A stretch of DNA of 64,000 nucleotides from Algisphaera sp039180025 (GCA_039180025.1 JBCDDZ010000011.1:12512-76511); one strand, 5' to 3'; positions 36,624 through 46,486 are shown, numbered from the stretch's first letter. Translations and numbers: made by a program. The notes: generated from the sequence alone by a model not told the origin.

Positions 36624-37262
36624 CTACCGGCCCTGTTCATGGCGCTCGGCGAGCCGCCGCAGCGCGTCCCGCCACCTCGCTTCGAGGTCACGCTGCGCCT
36701 CGCGCGGCGGCAGGTCTTCCCGCACGTGCAGCGCCTCGCCGTACGCCACCGTGAACCGCGACCGCCGCGTAGGTAGCCACGCCGCCGGCCGCGTCATCCG
36801 ATGCGAATCCAGCACCACCGCCGGCAACACCGGTACCCCCGCCAGCCGAGCCACCCGGCCCAGCCCCGCCCGGTGCGTCCCCCCCCGCGTCACCGACTCG
36901 GCCTCGGGGGTGATCCGGCCCTCGGGAAACATGCACACCACCCGGCCCGCCCGCAGACGCGACACGATCGTCCGCACCGCCGCCGCGTCGACCCGGCCCC
37001 GGTCCAGCGTAATCGTGTTGAACCGCCGGTAGAACGCGCCGACCACCGGAACCCCCATCACCTCGACCACGCTCACAAAATCGATGAGGCGTGGCGTCGT
37101 GTACATCAAAACCGGCACGTCCATCGGGCTCGTGTGGTTGGTCGCCAAGAGGTAGCCGCCCGGACGCTCCGCGTGCTCCCGCCCGACGACCCGGGGCCGT
37201 GTCGCCACGTGGCCGATCTGCGAACAGGTCTTCACCACCACGCGGTAAAACAGATCGCTCAC
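36624..37262 (-). CDS. PlsC-type 1-acylglycerol-3-phosphate acyltransferase
   Basis: 212 residues with a GTG start (37262) that overlaps the TGA of the upstream acyltransferase as GTGA, so translation is coupled. Acyltransferase blocks: NHTSPMDVP (the HxxxxD catalytic motif), RFNTITLDRG, FPEGRITPE and VLPAVVLDS. It transfers a fatty acyl chain to lysophosphatidate or a related acceptor at the inner membrane. The long open frame upstream of the GTG is a shadow of the first acyltransferase. Confidence 0.85.
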   Translation of the reverse strand: MSDLFYRVVVKTCSQIGHVATRPRVVGREHAERPGGYLLATNHTSPMDVPVLMYTTPRLIDFVSVVEVMGVPVVGAFYRRFNTITLDRGRVDAAAVRTIVSRLRAGRVVCMFPEGRITPEAESVTRGGTHRAGLGRVARLAGVPVLPAVVLDSHRMTRPAAWLPTRRSRFTVAYGEALHVREDLPPREAQRDLEARWRDALRRLAERHEQGR

Positions 37263-37933
37263 GGCCGCGCCCCGTCGGGCAGTTCGAACACCCGGTCCAT
37301 CGCCCGGTACACGGACCGCAGCGCCTCGGCCAAACGCTCCGCCTCCGCCCGCCGATGTACGCGGCCCGCCACCCCCGCCCCGCGCTCGCCGAACCGCAGC
37401 GCCGGCCCCAACCCCAGCCACAACCGCCCCCGCCTTAGCGGAAGCCACGGCGTCACCCGCCGAAACTGCTCGCTGTTGAGCACCACGCAAGGCACCACCG
37501 GGACCCCGCCACGCCGAGCCAGCAGCACCGCCCCGGCCTTGACCGACGCCCCGCCCAGCACCGACGCCCCGCCCCGTCGGATCTCGCCGTCCGGAAAGAC
37601 CCCCAACGTCCGCCCCCGCGCTAAACGGCCCAGCCCCTCCCGGATCCCCGGCAGCGCCGGCCCGAAACGGTCCACCCGTACGCACCCCGCCCGCTCACAC
37701 GCCCACCGCGACCACCTGCCTTCGTAAAACGCCTCCCGCGCCATCCAGTCGATCGTCCGGTTCAACAAGGCCCCGATCACCACCGGGTCGTAGTGGCTCA
37801 GGTGCGCCGCCGCCAGGACATACGGCTCGCCCTGCCGCGGCAGGTGCTCTCGGCCAACCAACCCGTACCGAGACGTCCGCCGGAACAGCCCGTGCGCCGC
37901 CCCCACCGAGACTCGGTTGTTCAGCAGGCTCAT
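37259..37933 (-). CDS. PlsC-like acyltransferase
   Basis: 224 residues from the ATG at 37933. The catalytic block is AAHLSHYDPVV (HxxxxD present), followed by CVRVDRFG, GVFPDGEIRRGG (variant of FPEG with Asp) and VPCVVLN. It overlaps the next acyltransferase by four bases, and the two look like an old tandem duplication. The substitution in the FPEG motif suggests a different acceptor. Role in phospholipid or lipid A-like lipid synthesis is inferred. Confidence 0.8.
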   Translation of the reverse strand: MSLLNNRVSVGAAHGLFRRTSRYGLVGREHLPRQGEPYVLAAAHLSHYDPVVIGALLNRTIDWMAREAFYEGRWSRWACERAGCVRVDRFGPALPGIREGLGRLARGRTLGVFPDGEIRRGGASVLGGASVKAGAVLLARRGGVPVVPCVVLNSEQFRRVTPWLPLRRGRLWLGLGPALRFGERGAGVAGRVHRRAEAERLAEALRSVYRAMDRVFELPDGARP

Positions 37934-38074
37934 ACCCCGGAGTGTCGCACACACCACAGGTTTTTGCAGCCACCCCGGCCGTGATCCATTCCGCCCCGAG
38001 TCATCGATCCGCAGATGCCCCCGGCGACTCGCCGCGCGCTAAATCCCCAAAAGCTCTGGACGGCGTGTAATCGC

Positions 38075-38914
38075 TCAACCCTCGCGGTACAGCACCGGAT
38101 TCTTCGCGTCTGCCATCACCTCACCCACCCGCGTCGACGGCGACCACATCTCGTGGTCGCACCGCTGGTTCTTGTTACGCGCCTCGGCGAGTTTCATCTG
38201 CTCATCCATGTAGATCACGGTGTGGACCTTGCGCGGCGCGTTGGTCGTGTTGCCGCCGGCCCGATGCAAGGTCCAGCCGTAGTGGAAGCTGACCTCGCCG
38301 AGGTCGTACGGCTCGAACACCTCCACGATCTTGTGTTTCTTGATCTCCGCCGCGATCTGCCGTTCGGACTCGTCGGAGATCGCCATCTCCCGGCCGATAT
38401 GCTTGAGGTGGCTTCCGCGGCCGAAGCACAGCGGGCCCATCTCCAGCGGCACCGCCTGCAGCGGGACCCACGCGGTCACCGATTTCGCCGAGTTCATCGG
38501 CCAGTACTGCTGGTCGACGTGCCAGGGCGTGAACCCGCCGGCAGGCTCTTTGTAGAGCGCTTGGTCGTGGTACAGCCGCACGCCCGACACGCCGAGCAAC
38601 TGCGTCGCGAGGTGGCCAAGCCGTCGGCTGAAAGAGAACCGCCGCACGGTGTCGCTGTGCTCCCAGAGGTTGCCGACCTGGATAAAGGCACGGTCGTAAG
38701 TGGTTTTTTGGGCATCGTTGAGATCTTTCTTGGGGTTAAGCTCAAACGTGAGGCGGGTGATCTCCTCGCCGTAGTGGGCCAGGGTATCGGCGTCCAAGAC
38801 GTCTTTGAGTTTGATGAAGCCGTCCTCGCGGAACCGCTGGACCTGGGCGTCGGTCAAGTCGTAAGAGGCGTCGAGCGTGGGCGAAACGAACCGATCGGCG
38901 GCGGGCGTATTCAT
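38075..38914 (-). CDS. Phytanoyl-CoA dioxygenase (PhyH) family protein
   Basis: 279 residues. Fe(II)/2-oxoglutarate oxygenase of the PhyH family: FREDGFIKLKDVLDADTL at the start, the iron ligands in WHVDQQYW (HxD), and the distal His plus Arg in HYGWTLHRAGGNTT. The substrate is unknown; such enzymes hydroxylate small molecules. It is divergently transcribed from an AraC-family regulator, which may control it. Confidence 0.85.
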   Translation of the reverse strand: MNTPAADRFVSPTLDASYDLTDAQVQRFREDGFIKLKDVLDADTLAHYGEEITRLTFELNPKKDLNDAQKTTYDRAFIQVGNLWEHSDTVRRFSFSRRLGHLATQLLGVSGVRLYHDQALYKEPAGGFTPWHVDQQYWPMNSAKSVTAWVPLQAVPLEMGPLCFGRGSHLKHIGREMAISDESERQIAAEIKKHKIVEVFEPYDLGEVSFHYGWTLHRAGGNTTNAPRKVHTVIYMDEQMKLAEARNKNQRCDHEMWSPSTRVGEVMADAKNPVLYREG

Positions 38915-39140
38915 CGAAATAGCTTTCGGTTAAAGAGTCGGTCAACGGGTGGGGTCACGAATACCGCCGCGACTGCGGCGTCGTGCCGGGGCGACCGCGG
39001 ATCGCCACGCGGCGAACTATCGGTCCGTCAGAATGCCAAGCAGAGCGGAGTAGAACTAGCCCATAAATCGCATAAATTGATACTATTTTGATCTTGCCGG
39101 CTTGATTCTCAATTATCTATGATGATCTAATACCGATTTT
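38915..39140. promoter_or_regulatory. Divergent phyH/araC promoter region
   Basis: 226 bp, markedly A/T-rich on the araC side. A candidate + strand promoter for the regulator is TTGATC (39088-39093), a 17-bp spacer and AATTAT (39111-39116). The regulator may bind here; no clear repeats were found. Confidence 0.35.
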
Positions 39141-40004
39141 ATGCAGCCGACCCTCGAAACCATCCCGCCTCAGGACGACGCGTCGTTCGTCTGCCGCCGG
39201 TTCGGCGACGCGACGTTCGACTACGGTTGGCACTTCCACCCGGAGATAGAACTGACCCTGATCGTGTCGGGGCAGGGATTGCGGTATGTCGGAAACAGTA
39301 TTGAAGCCTTCGAACTCGGCGATCTGGTGCTGCTGGGGGCGAACCTGCCGCACTCGTGGCACAGCGCCGAGGCGGACCGGGGCCGGTGCGAAGCAGTGGT
39401 GGTGCAGTTTGATCCGTCGACGTGGGGATCAGGATTGTTGGGGTCGCCGGAGGGGTCGGCGGTGGCGGACCTGCTGCGGCGGGCCGAGCGGGGGCTGGCG
39501 TTCGCCGCGTCGTCGCCGAATCACGGCGTGAAGCCGCCGCGGCAGCGCATGCTCGAACTGGTCGCGCAGCGGGGCTGGGCCCGGCTGACGGGGCTGCTGG
39601 AACTGCTCGGCTCGCTGGCCGAGACAGACGAAGCAAGCCGAACGCTGTCGGCCCCCGCCCACGCCCTGCCGCCCCGGGCCGACGACCAGCGGCGGATCGA
39701 CCGGGTCTGCCGCCTGCTCGCCGAGCGGTACGCCGGGCCGCTGACCCAGGCCGAGGCCGCCGCGTCGGTCCACCTCAGCCCCGGGGCGTTCAGCCGGTTC
39801 TTCAAACGCACCACCGGCCGCACGTTCGTCGCCCACCTCCACGAGCTGCGCATCGCCGACGCCTGCCGCCGCCTCGGCCAGACCGACGCGCCGGTCACCG
39901 ACATCTGTTTTGCTTGTGGCTTCGAGAACGTGTCGAACTTCAATCGTGTGTTCCGACGACTCCGCGGCGTGAGCCCCCGTACCTACCGCCGATCGCTCGG
40001 TTAA
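39141..40004 (+). CDS. AraC-family transcriptional regulator with cupin sensor domain
   Basis: 287 residues. The N-terminal cupin (FDYGWHFHPEIELTLIVSG, ELGDLVLLGANLPHSWHS) binds an effector. The C-terminal part has the two AraC helix-turn-helix units: QAEAAASVHLSPGAFSRFFKR and VTDICFACGFENVSNFNRVF, then GVSPRTYR. It is divergent from the PhyH dioxygenase gene, an arrangement often seen for a regulator and its target. Confidence 0.92.
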   Translation: MQPTLETIPPQDDASFVCRRFGDATFDYGWHFHPEIELTLIVSGQGLRYVGNSIEAFELGDLVLLGANLPHSWHSAEADRGRCEAVVVQFDPSTWGSGLLGSPEGSAVADLLRRAERGLAFAASSPNHGVKPPRQRMLELVAQRGWARLTGLLELLGSLAETDEASRTLSAPAHALPPRADDQRRIDRVCRLLAERYAGPLTQAEAAASVHLSPGAFSRFFKRTTGRTFVAHLHELRIADACRRLGQTDAPVTDICFACGFENVSNFNRVFRRLRGVSPRTYRRSLG

Positions 40005-40095
40005 CGTATTGGGGCGGCCGCCACCGCACCGTAAACGCCGAGTGGCCTCCCGATGCCCATCCCATTTTCGCCGGCCCCGACGAATGGCTTCCGCT

Positions 40096-41484
40096 TTATC
40101 CCCGCAGCGGCATCAACGCGTCGGCCAGCCGCAGCCGCATCGCCTGCACCCGCCGGTCGATCTCTTTCCGGTCGCCCGCACCCCGCCGCGCGACGAGATT
40201 CACCCGCTCCTCAGGGTCCGACACCAGGTCGTACAGCCCCAAGCATCGCCGGTCTGTCGTGCGAAACACGGCCTTGAACCGCTCGGTTTCGACCAGCAGC
40301 CGGTCGTGAAACTCGGACAGGTTCGCCGCGGGCGTCGGCAGCGCCGGCTCGCCATGAAACAGCGGCAGCAAGCTCCGGCCCGCTAGCCGCTCCGGCGTGT
40401 CCACCCCACCCAGATGCGCCACCGTCGGCGCGACGTCCGCCACACCGAACAGCCCATCCGGGAACGCTTTGGTCGGCCTTGCGGCAGCTCTCACATTCCG
40501 TTTCTGTCCTTCCGGGGTCGGGCTGATGATCATCGGCACCTCCAGGGCCGCGGCCAGAAACGAGCGGTGGCCGATCAACCCGTGTTCACCGAGAAGTTGG
40601 CCCCGATCTGACGTCAACACGGTCCAATTCCGCGCCGCGTCGTCCCGTGCCGCCAGCGCTTCGTTTAGCCGCCCGAGGCCGTGATCGATCAAGCTCACCC
40701 GGCCGAGGTAGTCGGCCCGAATGCGAGCGATCTGGTGCGCTTCAAGCCGCTGCAGTACCGCCCGCGGCAACTCTGGGTCTGTCAACGCATCAAGCCGGTC
40801 CAGCTTCGCCGGGACAAAGTTTTTCGCGAGGCCGGCCGTCTCGACCACCCCGTCGTAATACATCGGCGGCGGCAGGTCATTACCCGGACCCGAGAACACG
40901 ACGAACAGCGCCCACGGCTTGTTGTCGGGCATCCGCCCGAGCGCCTCGTAACCCTGCGCGGCAATAAACCCGTCGATGTCCTCGTCTGGTTCGAGCAGCA
41001 GTCGATCCGGCGCTAGCGGTCCGGTCCGCCTCCGCTGACGCCGCTGCTGGACCAGCGCCGAGGCGTGCCCCCGCGCCCGCGCCGCCGCGGTGTACCAGCA
41101 CCGGTGCGGCGCGGGGTCGAGGTGCGCGACGCCCTCGGTGATAAACGACTCGTCGAGCATGCCCGCGAACGACCCGACCTCGCCCACCCCCACCGTGTGG
41201 TACCCCGCGTCGCTGAGCCACGCCGGCAACCCGTCGCGCAGCGGCGGTACCGCCGCGGTGTCGTCGTCACGCAGTTGACCGTGTTGCCGAGCGTGCAGCC
41301 CCGTGAGCAGGCTCGCCATCCCCCCGGGGTCGGCCGGCGAGGCGCTGGTTAAGACCAGCCGGACCCCTCGCCCCGCCAACTCGACCATGTGCGGCGTCGG
41401 CAGCGGCCACTCCCGCTCGTCCGACAGCGCGTCGCTCCGCAAGCCGTGGGCGAGCACAATCAATAAATTCCGTCGCTGACGCAT
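40096..41484 (-). CDS. Sulfatase-fold protein with degenerate active site
   Basis: 462 residues from the ATG at 41484, with GGAG five bases upstream. The fold is recognisable: NLLIVLAHGLRSDAL at the start, ASLLTGLHARQHG, and VLTSDRGQLLGEHGLIGHR late. The catalytic C/S-x-P-x-R block is replaced by ASPADP, so neither the Cys/Ser converted to formylglycine nor the Arg is present. The usual metal-binding Asp-Asp near the start is HG. It is therefore probably not an active sulfatase; a phosphodiesterase-like or binding role is possible. No signal peptide is seen. Confidence 0.75.
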   Translation of the reverse strand: MRQRRNLLIVLAHGLRSDALSDEREWPLPTPHMVELAGRGVRLVLTSASPADPGGMASLLTGLHARQHGQLRDDDTAAVPPLRDGLPAWLSDAGYHTVGVGEVGSFAGMLDESFITEGVAHLDPAPHRCWYTAAARARGHASALVQQRRQRRRTGPLAPDRLLLEPDEDIDGFIAAQGYEALGRMPDNKPWALFVVFSGPGNDLPPPMYYDGVVETAGLAKNFVPAKLDRLDALTDPELPRAVLQRLEAHQIARIRADYLGRVSLIDHGLGRLNEALAARDDAARNWTVLTSDRGQLLGEHGLIGHRSFLAAALEVPMIISPTPEGQKRNVRAAARPTKAFPDGLFGVADVAPTVAHLGGVDTPERLAGRSLLPLFHGEPALPTPAANLSEFHDRLLVETERFKAVFRTTDRRCLGLYDLVSDPEERVNLVARRGAGDRKEIDRRVQAMRLRLADALMPLRG

Positions 41485-41607
41485 CAAACTCCGATCCCGT
41501 GTGGACCCCACCGAACCCCACCCCGGAGAACTATGCCCGCGCTTCCGGAAAATGCCATCGGAAATCCCCCGCTATTTTTCCCTGCCGCCCGCTACACTGT
41601 CTGCCCC

Positions 41608-43620
41608 ATGGCCCTACTGAGCGTCGCCAACCTCGTGTTTTCCTACGGTGACCGCGTCGTCCTCGACGGCGTGAACCTCACCGTGGACGCCGGGCTCCAC
41701 GTCGGGCTCGTCGGACGCAACGGCTGCGGCAAGTCCACGCTCCTCAAAATGATCGCCGCCCAGAGCGGCGCGACAGGCCTGCCGACGGGGCTCAAGCCCG
41801 AGTCCGGCCAGATTCAGCTCGCCCGCGGGGCCGCCGCCGGCTACCTCCACCAGGACCACGACCTGAACCCGCAGCGCACCCTCCGCGAAGAGGCCGGCCA
41901 CGCCTTCGCCGAACTCGAATCGCTCCACCGGCAGCTCGAAGACACCGCCGAAGCCATGGGCACCGCGGAAGGCGACACCCTCGACGCGCTGCTGAAAAAA
42001 TACGAGCTCCTCGAAGAACGCATGCAGGCCTCGGGTGGCTACGCGGTCGATCACAAGATCGACGAGACGCTTCACGGGCTCGGGCTCACCGACGCGATGT
42101 TCAACATCAAGTGTGCCGACCTTTCGGGCGGCCAGAAAGGACGCCTCGCCCTCGCCAAGCTCCTGCTCAGCGAGCCGGACATCCTCCTGCTCGACGAACC
42201 GACCAACCACCTCGACATCGCCGGCCGCGAGTGGCTCGAACAGTTCCTCGCGACCTACAGCGGGGCCGTGGTCCTGATCTCCCACGACCGCTGGCTGCTC
42301 GACCGCGTGGTCACCAAGATCTACGAGCTGGAAGCGGGGCAGATGGTCGAATACCCCGGCAACTACGCCAAGTTCCGCGAGCTCCGTGCCCTGCGCATCG
42401 AAGACCAGCGCCGCGCGTTCGAAAAACAGCAAACCAAGATCAAATCCGAACAGAACTTCATCGACCGCTACCGCGCCGGCCAACGCTCCAAACAAGCCCA
42501 GGGCCGGGAGAAACGGCTCGAACGCTTCAAACGCGACCACCTCCTCGAGCCCCCCGTCGAGCTCGACGTGATGAAGCTGAACTTCAGCCCGAAAAACCGC
42601 GGCAACGACGTCGTCGCCCAGGCCGAAGGCTTATCGCTTACCCACGACAACGACGGCACGCCCAAGCAATTGTTCCGCGACTTCACCCTCTCGCTCAAAC
42701 GCGGCGAGCGCCTCGGGATCATCGGCCCCAACGGCGCCGGCAAGTCCACCCTCGTCCGCTGCCTCTTAGGTGAACAACAACCCACTTCCGGGGGCGGCAA
42801 GATCGGCAGCCAGATCGAGGTCGGCTACTTCACCCAGACCCACGAACACCTGGACCTGAAAAAATCCATCGTCGAATACCTCCGCGCCTTTACGCCCAAC
42901 GAGCTCGAACAAGAAGCCCGCGACCTCGCCGGCGCGTTTCTCTTCACCGGCCTGGAACAGGACAAGCCGCTCTCGGTCCTCTCCGGCGGCGAACGCGCCC
43001 GCGCCGTCCTCGCCGGGCTGGTCAACGGCGGCCACAACCTCCTGGTCCTCGACGAGCCGACCAACCACCTCGACATCCCCAGCGCCGAACGCCTCGAAGA
43101 AACCCTCCGCACCTACACCACCCAGCAGCAGGCCTACTCCACCGCCGGCAACCAGTCCCACGCCGGCACCCTGATCCTCATCACCCACGACCGCATGCTC
43201 CTCGACGAGTTGGTCGACCAGCTCCTGGTCTTCGACGGCCAGGGCGGCGTGACCCATTTCTTGGGCACTTATTCTGACTGGCACGACCAGCAGCAGAGCA
43301 CCCCGACAGCCTCTGCCCCGGCTCCCGCCGCCGTTGCAAAAACGCCCGACAAACCCAAAAAAACCGCCGCGAAGCCGCCGTCCCGCAAAACAAAACCGTC
43401 CCCCAAAACTGCGGCCAGCGGCGGCAACAAAATGAGCCAGGCAAAGCTCGAATCCGAAATCGAACGCCTCGAATCTCGGCTACAAGAAATCGACTTCGCG
43501 CTCATGGACCCCGCGGTGTTCGCCGACGGCGAGAAAGTCAAAGCCCTCCAAACCGAACGCGAAGCCACGCAAACCCAACTCAAACCCCTCGAGTCCGAGT
43601 GGGCCCGCCGCGCGGGATAA
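41608..43620 (+). CDS. ABC-F family ATPase, Uup-like
   Basis: 670 residues from the ATG at 41608. Two ATPase domains: Walker A GRNGCGKST and GPNGAGKST, signatures LSGGQKGRLALA and LSGGERARAVLA, Walker B ILLLDEPTNHLD and LLVLDEPTNHLD. No membrane segments. The linker between domains is the ABC-F antibiotic-resistance/P-site type helix pair. A Lys/Pro linker and a C-terminal coiled coil (KLESEIERLESRLQEIDF) are as in Uup. It acts on ribosomes or branched DNA intermediates. A -10-like TACACT lies nine bases before the ATG. Confidence 0.9.
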   Translation: MALLSVANLVFSYGDRVVLDGVNLTVDAGLHVGLVGRNGCGKSTLLKMIAAQSGATGLPTGLKPESGQIQLARGAAAGYLHQDHDLNPQRTLREEAGHAFAELESLHRQLEDTAEAMGTAEGDTLDALLKKYELLEERMQASGGYAVDHKIDETLHGLGLTDAMFNIKCADLSGGQKGRLALAKLLLSEPDILLLDEPTNHLDIAGREWLEQFLATYSGAVVLISHDRWLLDRVVTKIYELEAGQMVEYPGNYAKFRELRALRIEDQRRAFEKQQTKIKSEQNFIDRYRAGQRSKQAQGREKRLERFKRDHLLEPPVELDVMKLNFSPKNRGNDVVAQAEGLSLTHDNDGTPKQLFRDFTLSLKRGERLGIIGPNGAGKSTLVRCLLGEQQPTSGGGKIGSQIEVGYFTQTHEHLDLKKSIVEYLRAFTPNELEQEARDLAGAFLFTGLEQDKPLSVLSGGERARAVLAGLVNGGHNLLVLDEPTNHLDIPSAERLEETLRTYTTQQQAYSTAGNQSHAGTLILITHDRMLLDELVDQLLVFDGQGGVTHFLGTYSDWHDQQQSTPTASAPAPAAVAKTPDKPKKTAAKPPSRKTKPSPKTAASGGNKMSQAKLESEIERLESRLQEIDFALMDPAVFADGEKVKALQTEREATQTQLKPLESEWARRAG

Positions 43621-43664
43621 ATCGACCCGCCCCCTCGGACCCGCCGGCCCGCCGCGGCGACACG

Positions 43665-44153
43665 CTACGTCCGATCGACCCACGGTGCCCCGAGGAGGGT
43701 GGCCAGCTTTTTGCTTTCCGCCGCCAGGGGTTCGCCGCCGTGGCAGAGCACAAACCGTTTCCAGCCACGGCACAAGGAAATCGTCAGGCTGCCCTCGGCA
43801 CGCCGCAGCTCCACCGCGGTGAATACATCGAAACGGAACACCCGCTCCCCGCCCGACATCCCCCACAACCCCGTGACGACTCGCCGTACCTCCTGCCGGT
43901 CCGCTTCGACCACCGTCACGAAATTCATCGACGTCAAGATCAACGACACCGCAAACAGAAGCCCCGCCCACCACGCGGTGAATGGATCGCCGTCCCACCA
44001 CGCCCCCACGGAAAACGCCGCGAAGATCAGCGGGAAAACAACCCGCATGATCTTGGTCGTCTTGCCTCGATGGTACACATACGTCCGAGCCGGCATCGAC
44101 TCGGTGGCCGCGCTGGACGGAGACGCTATGGATTCGTGATCGCTGAGCCGCAT
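43665..44153 (-). CDS. Small membrane protein of unknown function
   Basis: 162 residues. Two hydrophobic helices at about 39-55 and 62-78 (VVFPLIFAAFSVGAWW, WWAGLLFAVSLILTSM) sit between a polar N-terminus and a C-terminal beta-rich part (VFRFDVFTAVELRRAEGSLT). The layout resembles bacterial PH-domain-like or DUF-type membrane proteins, but no family is assigned. It is convergent with the ABC-F gene, 44 bp away. Confidence 0.55.
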   Translation of the reverse strand: MRLSDHESIASPSSAATESMPARTYVYHRGKTTKIMRVVFPLIFAAFSVGAWWDGDPFTAWWAGLLFAVSLILTSMNFVTVVEADRQEVRRVVTGLWGMSGGERVFRFDVFTAVELRRAEGSLTISLCRGWKRFVLCHGGEPLAAESKKLATLLGAPWVDRT

Positions 44154-44350
44154 CCTTTAATGATAACCGTGGGCACAGCCCGATCGGTGGTTTCCGCGGT
44201 ATATCGCTGTAAACGAGAGAAAAGGCCACACCGAATACGTCACTGTCCCACCCTCGGGATCCAGTGGCCTGCTCCAACCGGTTGACCACAAACGCTGAAC
44301 CCACCCACCACCCGGTGGCAATGGGAACGCTCCGCTTTCGCACTATCGAT

Positions 44351-46327
44351 TCAGGTATCGAACCGCGAGACGAGTTCCCGCAGGTCTTCGGCCCGCCGGG
44401 AAAGGTGTTCCGAAGCCTCGGCCGCCTGACGCGTGCCTTCGAGCGATTCCGACGCTACGGAATTGATCGACTCGAGCCCCATCGCGACCTCCTGGGCCGC
44501 GGCGGACTGCTCCTCGGCGGCGGCCGCGATCGACTGAACCTTGTGGGCCAGGCCGTTGGACGTGTCCACGATCTGCTGCAAGCTTCGGCCCGCCTGGGTG
44601 GCGGACTCCACGCCGGCGGACACCTGCTGCGTGCCGGTATCCATCCGCGCCACCGCTTGGCCGGTCTCCTGCTGGATCGCGGTGATCGACGCGCTGATCT
44701 CGTCGGTGGCCTGCGTGGTCCGGTCGGCGAGCTTACGCACCTCGTCGGCGACGACCGCAAAACCCCGGCCGTGCTCACCCGCCCGAGCCGCCTCGATCGC
44801 CGCGTTGAGCGCTAGCAGGTTGGTCTGGTCCGCGATGTCGTTGATCACCGCGATGATCTCGCCGATCTGCTCGCCACGCTTGCCGAGTTCGGTCACGGCC
44901 CGGGCGGAATTGGTCACGGCATCGCTAATGGTCTGCATCCCGGCGACGGTCTGCTGCACCACGTCCTGGCCTTCTCGGGCGGCGCCGCCGGCCTGGTCGG
45001 CGTCGGTCGAGGCGTCGGACGCCTGCCGCGCCACCTCCACCACGCTGGCGGACATCTCTTCCACCGCGGCGCTGATCGAATTCATCTGGCCGGACTGCGT
45101 GTGCATACCCGTCGAGAGCTGCTCGCTGCACGCGGCAACCTCGGTGGCGGCCGCGGCAACCTCTTCGCTGGACTGGTGGACCTGGCCGATGATGTGGCGG
45201 AGCGTCGTGACAAATTCGTTGAAGGATTGGGCCAACTGACCGATCTCGTCCTTGGATGAGTGATCGACAGTGAGGGTCAGGTTGTTGCTGGACTGGATCT
45301 CATGGATCCGGGTAACCAAGTGGGTCAGCGGACGGGTGATCGACCGGGTGGTCAGCAGCGCGCCCAGCACGCCGAGCACCACGATCAGCAGCGTGACGCC
45401 GCCGACGACGACCTGAGCCCGGACCGCGGCGACCGCGGCCTGGTCGGCGTCGCTACGCAGCGCGGCGGAGAGGAAGTCTTCGGTCTCTTTGAGCTTGTTG
45501 ATCTTGGCCGTGATGATGCTGAACCACACCCCGGCGTCGGCCCCGAAGCCGCCGGTGTCGGCCCGCGCAAACGCGACGTCGCGGTACCCCTGCACCTCGC
45601 CGAAGGCGGGGTCGGCGCTCGCCTGGTCGAAATACGCCATGGCCTCGGGCGAGGCCAGCGCTTGGAACTCGGTGAAGTAGGTGTCCTGCTCGGTGACCAG
45701 CGCGATGAACTTGCGGTACATCCCCGGGCCAAACTGGTCGGCGGCAAAAGTGTTCGAGAGCACAGCACGTTCGATGCCGGCCCGTTCTTTGCCCTTGAGG
45801 AAATGGACATACGCGGCGATGCTGCGGGTCAGGTCGGCGTCGCGGCTCTGCTCGGACATCACGCCGATGGCGTCGAGGAAGCGGCCGTTCATCGCCGTGT
45901 AATACCCGATGGCTTGCCCGGCGGGGATGCTCATCGCCGAGACCGCCTGGCGGGTGGCGTCGATCCGGTCGAGATCCGCCAGCGCCGCGGCGAGGCTGTC
46001 TTGAAACGCCTGATCGAAATCGGTGGGATCGAAATCCTCGAGGAAGCCCCGTACCGCTTCGATCCGCGTATCCGCCAACTCGCGCTGGTCGCCAAGCTCG
46101 GCAGAAAATTTCTTACCCTGGCTCCCCAGGAAGCCGGCCGTGCGGCCGCGCTCTTTCTGGGTTTCGTGGACCATCGCGCTCAGGTGAACCGCCAGGTCCG
46201 AAAGCACGCTGAGGTCTTGCATCTCCGCCGCGACCCGGGCGTTGGTCTGATAAATCCGTGCCCCCATGACCGCAATGACCAGCAAGGGAACCGCGGCGAG
46301 CAGAGACAATTTGAGTTTGATAGACAT
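44351..46327 (-). CDS. Methyl-accepting chemotaxis protein with NIT sensor domain
   Basis: 658 residues from the ATG at 46327 (GGAG upstream). A helix near residue 10-25, then a NIT-like (nitrate/nitrite-sensing) domain with VHETQKERGRTAGFLGSQG, a second helix at about 305-325 and a HAMP domain (RSITRPLTHLVTRI). The signalling hairpin contains EIIAVINDIADQTNLLALNA and AARAGEHGRGFAVVADEVRK. It signals to CheA, controlling motility. No che genes are in the window. Confidence 0.92.
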   Translation of the reverse strand: MSIKLKLSLLAAVPLLVIAVMGARIYQTNARVAAEMQDLSVLSDLAVHLSAMVHETQKERGRTAGFLGSQGKKFSAELGDQRELADTRIEAVRGFLEDFDPTDFDQAFQDSLAAALADLDRIDATRQAVSAMSIPAGQAIGYYTAMNGRFLDAIGVMSEQSRDADLTRSIAAYVHFLKGKERAGIERAVLSNTFAADQFGPGMYRKFIALVTEQDTYFTEFQALASPEAMAYFDQASADPAFGEVQGYRDVAFARADTGGFGADAGVWFSIITAKINKLKETEDFLSAALRSDADQAAVAAVRAQVVVGGVTLLIVVLGVLGALLTTRSITRPLTHLVTRIHEIQSSNNLTLTVDHSSKDEIGQLAQSFNEFVTTLRHIIGQVHQSSEEVAAAATEVAACSEQLSTGMHTQSGQMNSISAAVEEMSASVVEVARQASDASTDADQAGGAAREGQDVVQQTVAGMQTISDAVTNSARAVTELGKRGEQIGEIIAVINDIADQTNLLALNAAIEAARAGEHGRGFAVVADEVRKLADRTTQATDEISASITAIQQETGQAVARMDTGTQQVSAGVESATQAGRSLQQIVDTSNGLAHKVQSIAAAAEEQSAAAQEVAMGLESINSVASESLEGTRQAAEASEHLSRRAEDLRELVSRFDT

Positions 46328-46486
46328 GGCCTGGATTCTCCGGAGCGACGAAATGTCGACGAGCAACGCCGAGCCGATCGGCAGCGGGACCCCTCTTGCC
46401 TTTCGGCAATACCTCGCAGATACATAAGCCAAATCCCGCCGAGACCCGCAAAGCTTTTGGTGAATCCGCAGGCTATCGCCATCGAC

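Noticed and set aside
41614..42540. Minus-strand ORF opposite the ABC-F gene
   Set aside because: No motifs; the opposite frame holds both ATPase signatures.
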